From JASGIT01 sp047601665 (GTDB lineage Bacteria > Pseudomonadota > Gammaproteobacteria > Burkholderiales > Burkholderiaceae_C), in NCBI GenBank assembly GCA_047601665.1, contig JASGIT010000001.1, positions 3,658,001-3,722,000 of the forward strand: DNA of 64,000 nucleotides, read 5' to 3'. Positions 8,847 through 17,241 of the stretch are shown here, piece by piece. The position numbers and the translations under genes were made by a program. Every line of letters starts with the position of its first letter. Within the stretch, counting starts at the first letter, position 1. The notes below the pieces were generated by a model. That model was not told where the DNA came from and did no database searches. It saw only the letters and a program-made list of their open reading frames with translations.

Positions 8847-10193
8847 ATGGCCCACCCCCTTCCCCAAAGCGGCCCTGCCGTTCAGTACGCGCCGGAGGAC
8901 GAAGCGCTTTTTACCAAGGTGAGCTGGCGGCTGATGCCGCTTCTGATCACCTGCTACGTGATCGCGTTTCTGGACCGGGTGAACATCGGCTTTGCGCAGT
9001 TGCAGATGAAACAGACGCTGCCTTTCACCGATGCAGCCTATGCGCTGGGGGCGGGGGTGTTCTTCGTCGGCTACTTCCTGTGCGAAGTGCCCAGCAACCT
9101 GCTGCTGGAGAAGATCGGAGCGCGCAAGACGATGCTGCGCATCATGCTCCTGTGGGGCATCTGCGCCTCGGCCATGATGTACGTGTCGTCCACGACGATG
9201 TTCTACGTCCTGCGCTTCTTGCTGGGCGCGCTGGAGGCGGGGTTCTTCCCCGGCATCATCCTGTACCTGACCTACTGGTTCCCGGCGGCGCGGCGCGCCA
9301 AGATGATCGCGATGTTCATGACGGGTGCGACCATCGCCTACCTGCTTGCCGGCCCCATCTCGGGCGCGATCATGAAATACATGGACGGCTTCCTGGGCCA
9401 CTATGGCTGGCAGTGGCTGTTCGTCACGCAGGGCCTGCCTGCTTCCTTCATGGGCATTGCTGCGTTCCTCTATCTGCAGGACAAGCCTGATGATGCCAAA
9501 TGGCTCAGCGCCAGCGAAAAGACCCGGCTGAACCAGCTGATCGCCGAAGGCGCGCAGCAGGCGGGCGGCGGCGCGTCGCACGGTTCGTTCTGGGAGCTGT
9601 TCCGCGACGTCAAGGTCATGGTCATGTGTGGGGTGTATTTCCTGCAGATGGGCGCTACTTACATCATGGTGTTCTGGACGCCCACCCTCATCAAGGGCTG
9701 GGGTGTGAAGGATGTGTTCACCGTGGGCCTGCTGTCCGCCGTGGGCCCGCTGGCCGCGCTTTTCGGCATGTTGCTGATCGGACGCAGTTCCGACCGCAGC
9801 ATGGAGCGTCGCCGCCACTTCATGTTCTGCTGCGTGCTGTGCGCGCTGGGTGCATTGGGCGCCGCTTTCACACAGGGCAACATCGTGGCCTCGCTGATCA
9901 GCCTGGCGGTGCTCACCGTCGGCCAGTCGTCTTCCACCCCGATCTTCTTCGCAGCGCTGTCTGACTATCTGCCCAAGAAGACGGCCGCAGGCGGCATTGC
10001 GCTTGTCAGCAGCCTGGGCAACCTGGGGCCTGCCGTGTTCCCGTCCATCGTGACATGGCTGGTGGCTCAGACCGGTGCACCCACCATGGGCCTGTACATG
10101 GTCGTTGCGCTGTGGCTGATGGCCGGCGTAATCCTGATGTCCGTGGTGCGTCCTGCCGCGCAGCCTATGCCCCTGCGGGCAGTTGCCGCCTGA
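8847..10193 (+). CDS. MFS transporter, anion:cation symporter (ACS) type, copy 1
   Basis: A 448-residue 12-helix major facilitator. The N-terminus has the ACS signature (LMPLLITCYVIAFLDRVNIGFAQ), and FLLGALEAGFFPGIILYLTYW is typical of organic-acid carriers such as tartrate, phthalate or hydroxyphenylacetate permeases. It sits in the inner membrane and probably imports an anionic carboxylate by proton symport. The ribosome binding site AAGGAGA precedes the ATG. It is 53 bp upstream of a second copy of identical length, so the pair arose by tandem duplication. Confidence 0.88.
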   Translation: MAHPLPQSGPAVQYAPEDEALFTKVSWRLMPLLITCYVIAFLDRVNIGFAQLQMKQTLPFTDAAYALGAGVFFVGYFLCEVPSNLLLEKIGARKTMLRIMLLWGICASAMMYVSSTTMFYVLRFLLGALEAGFFPGIILYLTYWFPAARRAKMIAMFMTGATIAYLLAGPISGAIMKYMDGFLGHYGWQWLFVTQGLPASFMGIAAFLYLQDKPDDAKWLSASEKTRLNQLIAEGAQQAGGGASHGSFWELFRDVKVMVMCGVYFLQMGATYIMVFWTPTLIKGWGVKDVFTVGLLSAVGPLAALFGMLLIGRSSDRSMERRRHFMFCCVLCALGALGAAFTQGNIVASLISLAVLTVGQSSSTPIFFAALSDYLPKKTAAGGIALVSSLGNLGPAVFPSIVTWLVAQTGAPTMGLYMVVALWLMAGVILMSVVRPAAQPMPLRAVAA

Positions 10194-10246
10194 GTGCCAC
10201 GAGGCAGGGCACGAAACCTACAAATACCAAGATCGGAGACATTTTT

Positions 10247-11593
10247 ATGAGCCACCCCATGCCTACCGCGCAGGGCCAGCCCGCCGTGGCGGCCAACCCT
10301 GCCGACGATGCGCTGTTTTCCAAGATCAGCTGGAAGCTGATGCCGCTGCTGATCCTGTGCTACATCGTCGCCTTCATCGACCGCATCAACATCGGCTTCG
10401 CGCAACTGCAGATGAAGCAGACGCTGAGCTTCAGCGCCGAAGCCTACGCGCTGGGCGCGGGTATTTTCTTCCTGGGCTACTTCCTCTTCGAAGTACCCAG
10501 CAACCTGATCCTGGAGAAAATCGGCGCGCGCAAGACGCTGCTGCGCATCATGTTCTGCTGGGGCATCTGCGCCTCCTGCATGATGTTCGTGAAGGGTACG
10601 ACCGAGTTCTACATCCTGCGCTTCCTGCTCGGCGCATTCGAAGCCGGCTTCTTCCCCGGCATCATCCTGTACCTCACCTACTGGTACCCCGGCCTGCGGC
10701 GCGGGCGCATCATTTCGCTCTTCATGACCGCCACCGCCGTGGGCTACCTCATCGCGGGCCCGCTGTCCGGCGCCATCATGAAATACATGGACGGCCTGGG
10801 CGGCCACTACGGCTGGCAATGGCTGTTCGTGGTGCAGGGCCTGCCCGCCACCATCCTGGGCATCGCGGCCTTCTTCGTGCTGAAGGACAAGCCTGAAAAC
10901 GCCCCCTGGCTCAGCGCCGAGGAAAAAACCCGGCTGCGCACCATCCTCGACGCCGATGCGGGCAACGCCCAGGCATCGCACGGCTCGCTCGGCGGGCTGT
11001 TCAAGGACCCCAAGGTCATGATCATGTCCCTGGTGTACTTCCTCACCCTGGGGGCCAACTACACCCTGGTGTTCCTGATGCCTTCGCTGATCAAGAGCTG
11101 GGGCGTGAACGACGTGTTCATGGTCGGCATCCTGTCCTCGGGCCCGGCCGTCGTCGGCGCCATCGGCATGGTGTTGATTGGGCGCAGCTCGGACAAACGC
11201 AAGGAGCGCCGGGGCCACTTCCTGCTGTGCCAGATTCTGGCTGCGGGCGGCCTGCTCATGGCGACCTGGTCTACTGGCAACCTCGCGCTGGCGATGGTCT
11301 TCCTCGCCATCATGGCCGTGGGGCAGTCGGCCAATTCGCCCGTCTTTTTCACGGCCGTGAGCGAATTCCTGCCGAAAAGCTCCGCCGCGGCCGGCATCGC
11401 GCTGATCAGTTGCTTGGGCAACCTCGGCCCCTCGGCCACGCCCTGGTTGCTGGCCAAGCTCACGGCGGCCACGGGCAGCCAGACCAGCAGCATGTACCTG
11501 GTGGCGGGGATGTGGATCGTGTCCGCCGTCATCCTGCTGGCAGTGGTCAAGCCTGTCGCACGCAGCGCACAGGCGCAGATGGCTCCGGCGTAA
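10247..11593 (+). CDS. MFS transporter, ACS type, copy 2
   Basis: A 448-residue paralogue of the preceding gene, matching it along the whole length (KISWKLMPLLILCYIVAFID, LGAGIFFLGYFLFEVPSNL, LGAFEAGFFPGI). The ATG at 10247 follows GATCGGAGAC; the frame is open further upstream but that part overlaps the first transporter. It is followed at 33 bp by a class II aldolase-like gene. The substrate is probably a sugar acid or other carboxylate metabolised by that enzyme. Confidence 0.88.
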   Translation: MSHPMPTAQGQPAVAANPADDALFSKISWKLMPLLILCYIVAFIDRINIGFAQLQMKQTLSFSAEAYALGAGIFFLGYFLFEVPSNLILEKIGARKTLLRIMFCWGICASCMMFVKGTTEFYILRFLLGAFEAGFFPGIILYLTYWYPGLRRGRIISLFMTATAVGYLIAGPLSGAIMKYMDGLGGHYGWQWLFVVQGLPATILGIAAFFVLKDKPENAPWLSAEEKTRLRTILDADAGNAQASHGSLGGLFKDPKVMIMSLVYFLTLGANYTLVFLMPSLIKSWGVNDVFMVGILSSGPAVVGAIGMVLIGRSSDKRKERRGHFLLCQILAAGGLLMATWSTGNLALAMVFLAIMAVGQSANSPVFFTAVSEFLPKSSAAAGIALISCLGNLGPSATPWLLAKLTAATGSQTSSMYLVAGMWIVSAVILLAVVKPVARSAQAQMAPA

Positions 11594-11626
11594 CATCTAC
11601 GGTTTTCCAGCGTCAGGAGACACACG

Positions 11627-12388
11627 ATGAACGCCCCCGCTACCGACATCCGCTCCCTCGTATCCGCGGAGGAATGGCAACTGCGCGTCGATCTGGCCGC
11701 GTGCTACCGGCTGGTCGCCATGTACGGCTGGAGCGACCTGGTGTTCACCCACATCAGCGCGCGCATCCCCGGCCCGGAGCACCACTTCCTCATCAACCCC
11801 TACGGCATGTTGTTCGACGAGATCACCGCGTCCAGCCTGGTGAAGGTGGACATGGAGTGCAACAAGCTCATCGATTCGCCGTACCCGGTGAACCCCGCGG
11901 GCTTCACCATCCACAGCTGCATCCACGCCGCGCGCGAAGACGTGCAGTGCGTGCTGCACACCCATAGCCGCGCGGGCGTGGCGGTGAGCGCGCAGAAATG
12001 CGGCGTGCTGCCCATCAGCCAGCAGAGCACCTTCGTGCTCAGTTCGCTGTCGTACCACGACTACGAAGGCGTGGCGCTGCGCGAGGACGAGCAGCCGCGC
12101 CTGGTGGCCGACATGGGCACGAGCAACTTCCTGATGCTGCGCAACCATGGCCTGCTCACCGTGGGCAAGTCGGTGGCCGATGCCTTCATGAACATGTACA
12201 CCTTCGAGAACACCTGCCGCATCCAGATCGACGCGCAAGCGGGCGGCGAACTGGTGACGGTGGACCCGCGTATCCTCGATGGCCTGTCCCAGGTGATGAA
12301 GACCGTCACCAAGGGCATGGGCGCTGATTTGGCTTGGCCGGCGCTGTTGCGCCGGCTCGACCGGGAGAACCCCGGTTACGATGCCTGA
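11627..12388 (+). CDS. class II aldolase/adducin family protein
   Basis: A 253-residue member of the zinc-dependent class II aldolase family (L-fuculose phosphate aldolase and ribulose-phosphate 4-epimerase relatives, and many decarboxylase-like members). Zinc-binding histidines are visible in LHTHSRAG (around residues 111-113) and in RNHGLL near 173, with a further conserved region YNPYG-like (INPYGMLFDEI). It is immediately downstream of two ACS transporters and upstream of a phasin. Exact substrate unknown. Confidence 0.85.
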   Translation: MNAPATDIRSLVSAEEWQLRVDLAACYRLVAMYGWSDLVFTHISARIPGPEHHFLINPYGMLFDEITASSLVKVDMECNKLIDSPYPVNPAGFTIHSCIHAAREDVQCVLHTHSRAGVAVSAQKCGVLPISQQSTFVLSSLSYHDYEGVALREDEQPRLVADMGTSNFLMLRNHGLLTVGKSVADAFMNMYTFENTCRIQIDAQAGGELVTVDPRILDGLSQVMKTVTKGMGADLAWPALLRRLDRENPGYDA

Positions 12389-12421
12389 CGTTTATCAACA
12401 ACCCTTTTGAAGGAAATCCCT

Positions 12422-12871
12422 ATGGCAACCAAGAAACCCGCCGCTTCCGCGGCCAATCCCCTGAACTTTGAAATGCCCACGATGGAAAGCCTGCAAAAGC
12501 TCGCCGAGCAATTCAAGCTGCCCGGCGTGGACGTGAACGCGCTGGTCGAATGGCAGCGCAAGGACCTGGAAGCCCTGGCCGAAGCCCAGCGCGAAGCCTA
12601 TGAAGGTATGCAGGCCGTGGTGGCCAAGCGCGCCGAAATCCTGGCCGACACGCTGAGCCAGGTGCAGGCCGCCATGAAGGACATGACCGGCGCGGACGCT
12701 CTGGCCAAGTCGCAGGAAGCCGCCCAGCGCGGCGTGCAGCAGGCCGTGACCAACTTCCAGGAACTGTCGCAGCTGCAAGCCGAAGCCGGCTCCCGCGCCT
12801 GGAAGGTGGTGCAGGACCGTATGCAGGAAAACATGGGCAATCTGCAAAAGTTGTTGCAACCCAAGAAGTAA
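12422..12871 (+). CDS. phasin family protein (PhaP type)
   Basis: A 149-residue phasin of the TIGR01841/PF09361 type, which coats polyhydroxyalkanoate granules. Seen: basic Ala-rich N-terminus (MATKKPAASA), NPLNFEMPTMESLQKLAEQF, VEWQRKDLEALAEAQREAYEGMQ, then a long amphipathic helix. The ATG at 12422 follows GAAGGAAATCCCT; a TTG 15 bp earlier overlaps that site and is rejected. The gene ends 25 bp before a strong intrinsic terminator. It shows the host makes PHA. Confidence 0.92.
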   Translation: MATKKPAASAANPLNFEMPTMESLQKLAEQFKLPGVDVNALVEWQRKDLEALAEAQREAYEGMQAVVAKRAEILADTLSQVQAAMKDMTGADALAKSQEAAQRGVQQAVTNFQELSQLQAEAGSRAWKVVQDRMQENMGNLQKLLQPKK

Positions 12872-12895
12872 TCCGCCCGCCGCTTGCGGCGTAGC

Positions 12896-12929
12896 AGAGG
12901 CCAGATGGAACGATCTGGCCTCTTTTTTT
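12896..12929 (+). terminator. Rho-independent terminator after the phasin gene
   Basis: A perfect stem (AGAGGCCAGAT pairing with ATCTGGCCTCT), a 6-nt loop GGAACG, and a following run of T residues. Confidence 0.93.
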
Positions 12930-12932
12930 GGT

Positions 12933-12985
12933 CAAATCGGCCTCCAGCCCAATAGGAACAGGCGCTAGCAGCTATCAAATAGATA
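12933..12985 (+). repeat. Dispersed hairpin repeat, copy 2
   Basis: Degenerate copy reading GGCCTCCAGCCC..GGCGCTAGCAGCTATCAAAT. It lies between the phasin terminator and the DUF3348 start, in the likely promoter/leader of the MotAB-like operon. Confidence 0.65.
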
Positions 12986-13038
12986 GTGATCGAAGCCGGT
13001 GTAGACTGCGCAGCTTTTTGTCCCACCCCCGGAACCCT

Positions 13039-13701
13039 ATGGCGCAGCACACCGTGCGCACCCCTGGCCTGACGGGTTCGGCCCTCATCCGCCTGCTGGC
13101 CGACTGGGCCGCACCCGATGGCCATGCCTCCCCCCGAACGAGCTTTGCCGATGGCCTGAGCCAATGGACGGGCTGGACGCAGGCCATTGCGCTGTCCGCC
13201 GCGCTGGAAAAGCCGCTGGCCGCCACGGGCACGCCCGTTCGCTGCGAAGAGGAGCAGGGCGAGTGCGAGCGTGTGCGCACCGCGCTGGCCCAGTCCATCA
13301 CCCGCGATGCCCAGGCTGCGGGCCGTTCGCCGCTGGAGGCGGGTCTGGGCTTCAGCCCCTACCGCCAGTGCTACCTGGCACGGCAGCAGGCGATGGACAC
13401 GCAGATCGCCGCCCTGCGCGAGCGCGTGCGCGCGGCCCTTGCGGCCAGCACGCCCGAAGGCGCGCGGCTGGCGGCCGTGGATGCGGTCATGGCCCAGGCG
13501 CTGGCAGCGCAAGAGCGCCGCCTGCTCGGCAGCCTGCCCGCCTTGCTGGAGAAACGCTTTCGCGCCCAGTGCCCGGCGGGCGAGGGGGATGATCCCTTCC
13601 GCGACGACCTGCAAGCCCTGCTGCTGGCCGAACTGGAACTGAGATTGCAACCGGTCCAAGGGCTGCTCAAGGCCCTTGGCCACATGACTACGACTGCATG
13701 A
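13039..13701 (+). CDS. DUF3348 domain-containing protein, first gene of MotAB-like operon
   Basis: A 220-residue cytoplasmic helical protein that I assign to DUF3348 from its overall pattern (RTPGLTGSALIRLLADW near the N-terminus, LGFSPYRQCYLARQQAMD in the middle). No catalytic motif is visible. The ATG at 13039 was chosen because upstream in-frame sequence is the dispersed repeat. Its stop overlaps the next start by 4 bp (ATGA), so it is translationally coupled to the channel gene. From memory, one of the two unnamed proteins of the proposed type III Zorya systems (ZorF) is of this family; I could not verify this here. Confidence 0.8.
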   Translation: MAQHTVRTPGLTGSALIRLLADWAAPDGHASPRTSFADGLSQWTGWTQAIALSAALEKPLAATGTPVRCEEEQGECERVRTALAQSITRDAQAAGRSPLEAGLGFSPYRQCYLARQQAMDTQIAALRERVRAALAASTPEGARLAAVDAVMAQALAAQERRLLGSLPALLEKRFRAQCPAGEGDDPFRDDLQALLLAELELRLQPVQGLLKALGHMTTTA

Positions 13702-16049
13702 ACCGACTGTTTTTTGGAGCCGCTTTCATCGCCGGACTCGCCACCCTGGGCTGGATAGGCGCGGGCTACCTCGGCGCTCCGCTGGCGCTGGCCATCACGC
13801 TGCTGATCGCGGCTTTCTACCTGTGGGGCGCATGGGATCTGCTGCGCTTCGCCCGGGCCACCACGTCGTTGGCCAACGCCCTGGCGGCGTTGCAAACAAC
13901 GCCTGACCGCCTGGACGACTGGCTCGCGCCGCTGCCCGCGCCGCTGCGCACCGCCGTCCGCCAGCGCATCGAGGGCGGGCGCACGGGCCTGCCGGGCCCC
14001 GTGCTCGCCCCGTACCTCAGCGGCCTGCTGGTGCTGCTGGGCATGTTGGGCACCTTCGCGGGCATGGTGGTCGCGCTGAACGGCACGGGCGCGGCGCTGG
14101 CCGGGGCGGACGGGCTGGCTGCCATCCGCGATGCGCTCTCCGCCCCCGTGCGCGGGCTGGGCCTGGCGTTCGGCACCTCGATTGCCGGGGTGGCCGCCTC
14201 CGCCATGCTCGGCCTGATGACGACGCTGTGCCGCCGCGACCGCATCCAGGCCGCGCAGCAGCTGGACGTGGCCATGGCGGCCACGCTGCGCCCCTTCTCC
14301 CGCCAGTACCAGCGCGAAGCCCAATGGCGGCTGGTGGAGCAGCAGGCCAGCCTGATGCCTGCCGTGGTCGAACGCATCCAGGACTGCATGGACGCGCTGG
14401 AGCGCCAGCAGCAGCGCTTCTATGGCGAAACCGCCACGGCCTACCAGGGCCTGGCCGCTTCGGTGGAAAAGACGCTGATCGCCAGCGCCACCGGCAGCGC
14501 GGAGCGCGCAGGCGCAGCCCTGCAACCGGCCATGACGGCCACCCTGGCGGGCCTGGCGGAGCAGGGCGCCCGCTTGCAGGACGCCCTGGCCCAACAGGTG
14601 CGCGAACAGCTTTCCGGGCTGGCGGCGCAGTTTGGCAACGCCACCAGCGCCGTCACCACGCAATGGACGAGCGCCCTGGCCGAGCACCAGCGCGTGAGCG
14701 ACGGCACCGCCACCGCCCTGCAAGCCGCGCTGGCCCAGTTCACCCAAGGCTTCGAGCAGCGCACCGCCGCGCTGGCCGATGGCCTGACGGAGCGCCTGGC
14801 GGAGCAGTCCGAAGCGCTCTCCACCCGCTGGGGCGAAGCGCTGGCGCAGCAGGCCCGGGTGGGCGAACAGCTGGCCGACCGGCAGCAGCAGGCGCTGCAA
14901 GCCGCCACCCACAGCTTGGCGCAGCAGGCCGCCCAGTTTGGCGATGCCGCCACCTCCGTCAGCACGCAGTGGGGCCATGCACTGGCCGAGCACCAGCGTG
15001 TGAGCGACAGCACCGCCACCGCCTTGCAAGCCGCCCTGGCCCAGTTCACCCAAGGTTTTGAACAGCGCACCAGCGCGCTGGCCGACGGCCTCACGGCGCG
15101 CTTGGCAGAGCAGTCCGAAGCGCTCTCCACCCTTTGGCACGAGGCGCTGGCGCAGCAGGCGCAGACGGGCGAGCGGCTGGCCACCCAGCAGCACCAGGCC
15201 CTGCAAGCCGCCACCGACGGCCTGGCGCAACACGCCGCCGCTCTGCACGCCAGCGTGGGCGCGGCGCACACCCAGCAGCAGCAGCAATGGGCCGCGCAGG
15301 AAGAACAGCGCCTGGCCGTGTGGACGCAGGCCCTGCAAACCCACGCGGGCCAACTCCACGAACAATGGCAGGCCGCCGGCGCCCAGTCCGCCGCCCAACA
15401 GCGGCAGGCCGGCGAAGCCCTGGCGCTGGCTGCCAGCGGCATCGCCACCCACATGCAGGCCCAGGCCGAAGGCGTGGTGGCCGAGGTGCGCCAACTGGTG
15501 CAGGCCGCTTCGGAAGCCCCGCGCGCCGCCGCCGAGATGCTGGGCGAATTGCGCCAGAAGCTGGCCGACGGCATGGAGCGCGACAACGCCCTGCTGGAAG
15601 AGCGCGGCCGCATCCTGCAAGCCCTCTCCACGCTGGCCGATGGCGCGGGCGAAGCGGCCCACAGGCAGCACAGCGCCATCGACGCGCTGGTGCAGCAGTC
15701 CGCCGACCTGATGGAGTGCGCCACGGGCCGCTTTGCCGACGCGCTGGCCGCGCAGACCGCCCGCATCGACGGGGCCGCGGCCCAGGTCGCCAGCAGCGCG
15801 GTGGAGGTCGCCAGCCTGGGTGAAGCCTTTGGCGGCGCGGTGCAGCTTTTTGGCGAATCCAACGCGAACATGCTCGCGCAGCTGCAGCGCATCGAGGAGG
15901 CCCTGTCCAAATCCCTGGCGCGCAGCGACGAGCAGCTGGACTACTACGTGGCCCAGGCGCGCGAGGTGATCGAACTGAGCATCGCCGCGCAAAAGCACAC
16001 CATCGACGAAATGCAGCGCCTGACCGAGCGCAGTGAGGCGGCGGCGTGA
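13698..16049 (+). CDS. MotA/ExbB-like channel protein with long coiled-coil tail (DUF802, ZorA-like)
   Basis: 783 residues. The first ~180 hold four predicted membrane segments (about 4-23, 28-50, 106-127, 154-176), the last two carrying the MotA/TolQ/ExbB-like signatures LGMLGTFAGM and AFGTSIAGVAAS. The remaining ~600 residues are Ala/Gln/Glu-rich coiled coil projecting into the cytoplasm, including an almost exact 102-residue tandem duplication. The architecture matches ZorA, the proton-driven stator of Zorya, whose long cytoplasmic tail transmits a signal; ordinary MotA, TolQ and ExbB lack such a tail. The next gene supplies a MotB/OmpA-like partner. DUF802 members occur in this operon context in Burkholderiales (recollection). 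Confidence 0.85.
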   Translation: MNRLFFGAAFIAGLATLGWIGAGYLGAPLALAITLLIAAFYLWGAWDLLRFARATTSLANALAALQTTPDRLDDWLAPLPAPLRTAVRQRIEGGRTGLPGPVLAPYLSGLLVLLGMLGTFAGMVVALNGTGAALAGADGLAAIRDALSAPVRGLGLAFGTSIAGVAASAMLGLMTTLCRRDRIQAAQQLDVAMAATLRPFSRQYQREAQWRLVEQQASLMPAVVERIQDCMDALERQQQRFYGETATAYQGLAASVEKTLIASATGSAERAGAALQPAMTATLAGLAEQGARLQDALAQQVREQLSGLAAQFGNATSAVTTQWTSALAEHQRVSDGTATALQAALAQFTQGFEQRTAALADGLTERLAEQSEALSTRWGEALAQQARVGEQLADRQQQALQAATHSLAQQAAQFGDAATSVSTQWGHALAEHQRVSDSTATALQAALAQFTQGFEQRTSALADGLTARLAEQSEALSTLWHEALAQQAQTGERLATQQHQALQAATDGLAQHAAALHASVGAAHTQQQQQWAAQEEQRLAVWTQALQTHAGQLHEQWQAAGAQSAAQQRQAGEALALAASGIATHMQAQAEGVVAEVRQLVQAASEAPRAAAEMLGELRQKLADGMERDNALLEERGRILQALSTLADGAGEAAHRQHSAIDALVQQSADLMECATGRFADALAAQTARIDGAAAQVASSAVEVASLGEAFGGAVQLFGESNANMLAQLQRIEEALSKSLARSDEQLDYYVAQAREVIELSIAAQKHTIDEMQRLTERSEAAA
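14622..15233 (+). repeat. Two tandem copies of a 306-bp in-frame repeat in the coiled-coil tail
   Basis: Copy 1 spans 14622-14927 and copy 2 14928-15233; the period is 306 bp (102 codons), judged from the recurring CAGTTTGGC at 14628 and 14934. Long stretches such as QAALAQFTQGFEQRT and LAEQSEALST recur with few changes at DNA level, indicating a recent duplication that lengthened the tail without breaking frame. Confidence 0.88.
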
Positions 16050-16708
16050 CGGGCGAAGACCTCGTCGGCGACGGGCTGGCGGCGGAGCAGGGCGCACCCG
16101 TCTGGGCCGCGTTCGGCGACCTGATGGCGGGGGCGCTGGGCGCTTTCGCGCTCATCCTCGTCTGCGCACTGGGCCTGCAAATGGAACTGGCCGAGCGCCT
16201 GAAAACCGAGCAGCAGCAGCGCGCCGCCCAGGCCCAGCGCCTGACCAGCCTGGAGCAGGCCCTGGCCGGCCCCTTGGCGGCGGGCCGGGTCACGCTGGTT
16301 AATGGCCGCATCGGCATCAGCGGCAGCGTGCTGTTCGCCTTCAATTCCGATGAACTTCAGCCCGAGGGGCGGCAACTGCTCAAGAGCCTGGCCGGGCCGC
16401 TGGCGGGCTATCTGCGCGCGCGGGGAGAGATCCTCATGGTCAGCGGCTTCACCGACGACCGCCAGATGGTGCGCGGCAGCGCCAAGTCCGGCGAGCCGCG
16501 CTTTGCCGACAACTGGGAGCTGTCGGCCCAGCGCGCCCTGACGGTGACGCGGGCGCTGATCGAGGCGGGCATTCCCGCATCCAGCGTCTTCGCCGCCGCC
16601 TTCGGCTCCGAGCAGGCCGTGGCCTCCAATGCCAGCGCGGAAGGCCGCGCGCGCAACCGCCGCGTGGAGATGGCCCCCATGCCCCGGCCCACCCAGGGCG
16701 GGCAATGA
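16046..16708 (+). CDS. MotB/OmpA-like peptidoglycan-anchoring partner (ZorB-like)
   Basis: A 220-residue inner-membrane protein. One membrane helix lies near residues 20-42 and is preceded by FGDLM, in which Asp25 occupies the position of the proton-binding Asp of MotB/ZorB. A short coiled coil follows, then a periplasmic OmpA-type domain (LFAFNSDELQPEG, SGFTDDR, LSAQRALTVTRALIEAGI, SAEGRARNRRVEM) that should bind peptidoglycan. The start is a GTG overlapping the stop of the channel gene by 4 bp (GTGA). With its neighbour it should form a MotAB-like, probably proton-conducting complex. Confidence 0.88.
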   Translation: MTGEDLVGDGLAAEQGAPVWAAFGDLMAGALGAFALILVCALGLQMELAERLKTEQQQRAAQAQRLTSLEQALAGPLAAGRVTLVNGRIGISGSVLFAFNSDELQPEGRQLLKSLAGPLAGYLRARGEILMVSGFTDDRQMVRGSAKSGEPRFADNWELSAQRALTVTRALIEAGIPASSVFAAAFGSEQAVASNASAEGRARNRRVEMAPMPRPTQGGQ

Positions 16709-17241
16709 GCGCACGGGCCGTCCGGCAGCTTTTTGCCGCCGCGCTGGCGCGCCGCGCCGAGGCGCATTCGGGCGCGGCGCGGGTGTTGCTGGATGCGCGG
16801 CTGGCCGCACTGGCCGAGGCGCCGGCGCTGGCAAATGGCCCTCAGCCCGGCCTTCCACAAGCCAGGCCGCGCGGGCCTTTGGGGCGGCTGGCCGATGAAT
16901 TCGCCCCGCAAGGCCGGCCCCGTGAACTCCAGGCCCTGCAACGCTACCGTGGCACCTGGTCGCGCCTGTCGGCGGAGCAGCGCCTGCACCAGGCCCTGGC
17001 CCACGTGCCGCCGCAGGCCGGGCCGCTCAACTCGCACCACCTGGTGCACCGCGCCCTGCTGCTGATGCGCGAGACCTCGCCCGAATACCTCCAGCACTTC
17101 GTGGCGCAGGTGGATGCGCTGCTCTGGCTCGATCAGATGCTGGCCCCGGCGCTGCCCGCCAAGGCTTCCGCCAGAACGCTCAAGCGCGGCGGCGGCGCTC
17201 CCAAAGCGCGAACACCGCGACGGCCACCACCACCACGTTGA
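16705..17241 (+). CDS. DUF2894 domain-containing protein, last gene of MotAB-like operon
   Basis: A 178-residue soluble helical protein assigned to DUF2894 (LARRAEAHSGAARVLLDARLAAL near the start, then YRGTWSRLSAEQRL and NSHHLVHRALLLMRETSPEYL). It ends in a basic Arg/Lys/Pro-rich tail. The start overlaps the stop of the OmpA-like gene by 4 bp (ATGA), giving four genes in series with 4-bp overlaps. No enzymatic motif is seen. From memory it corresponds to the second unknown component (ZorG) proposed for type III Zorya; unverified. Its 3' end overlaps the convergent DUF2127 gene by 62 bp. Confidence 0.8.
   Translation: MSARAVRQLFAAALARRAEAHSGAARVLLDARLAALAEAPALANGPQPGLPQARPRGPLGRLADEFAPQGRPRELQALQRYRGTWSRLSAEQRLHQALAHVPPQAGPLNSHHLVHRALLLMRETSPEYLQHFVAQVDALLWLDQMLAPALPAKASARTLKRGGGAPKARTPRRPPPPR

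Noticed and set aside
10055..10246. A fusion or frameshift between the two MFS genes
   Set aside because: The first gene ends normally at 10193 and the second has its own ribosome binding site and full N-terminus; the continuous frame is accidental.
13371..16097. A ~900-codon minus-strand open frame opposite the DUF802 gene, with Gly/Leu/Gln repeats
   Set aside because: It mirrors the repetitive coiled-coil gene; no start signal or domain, and the plus-strand operon with 4-bp overlaps explains the region.
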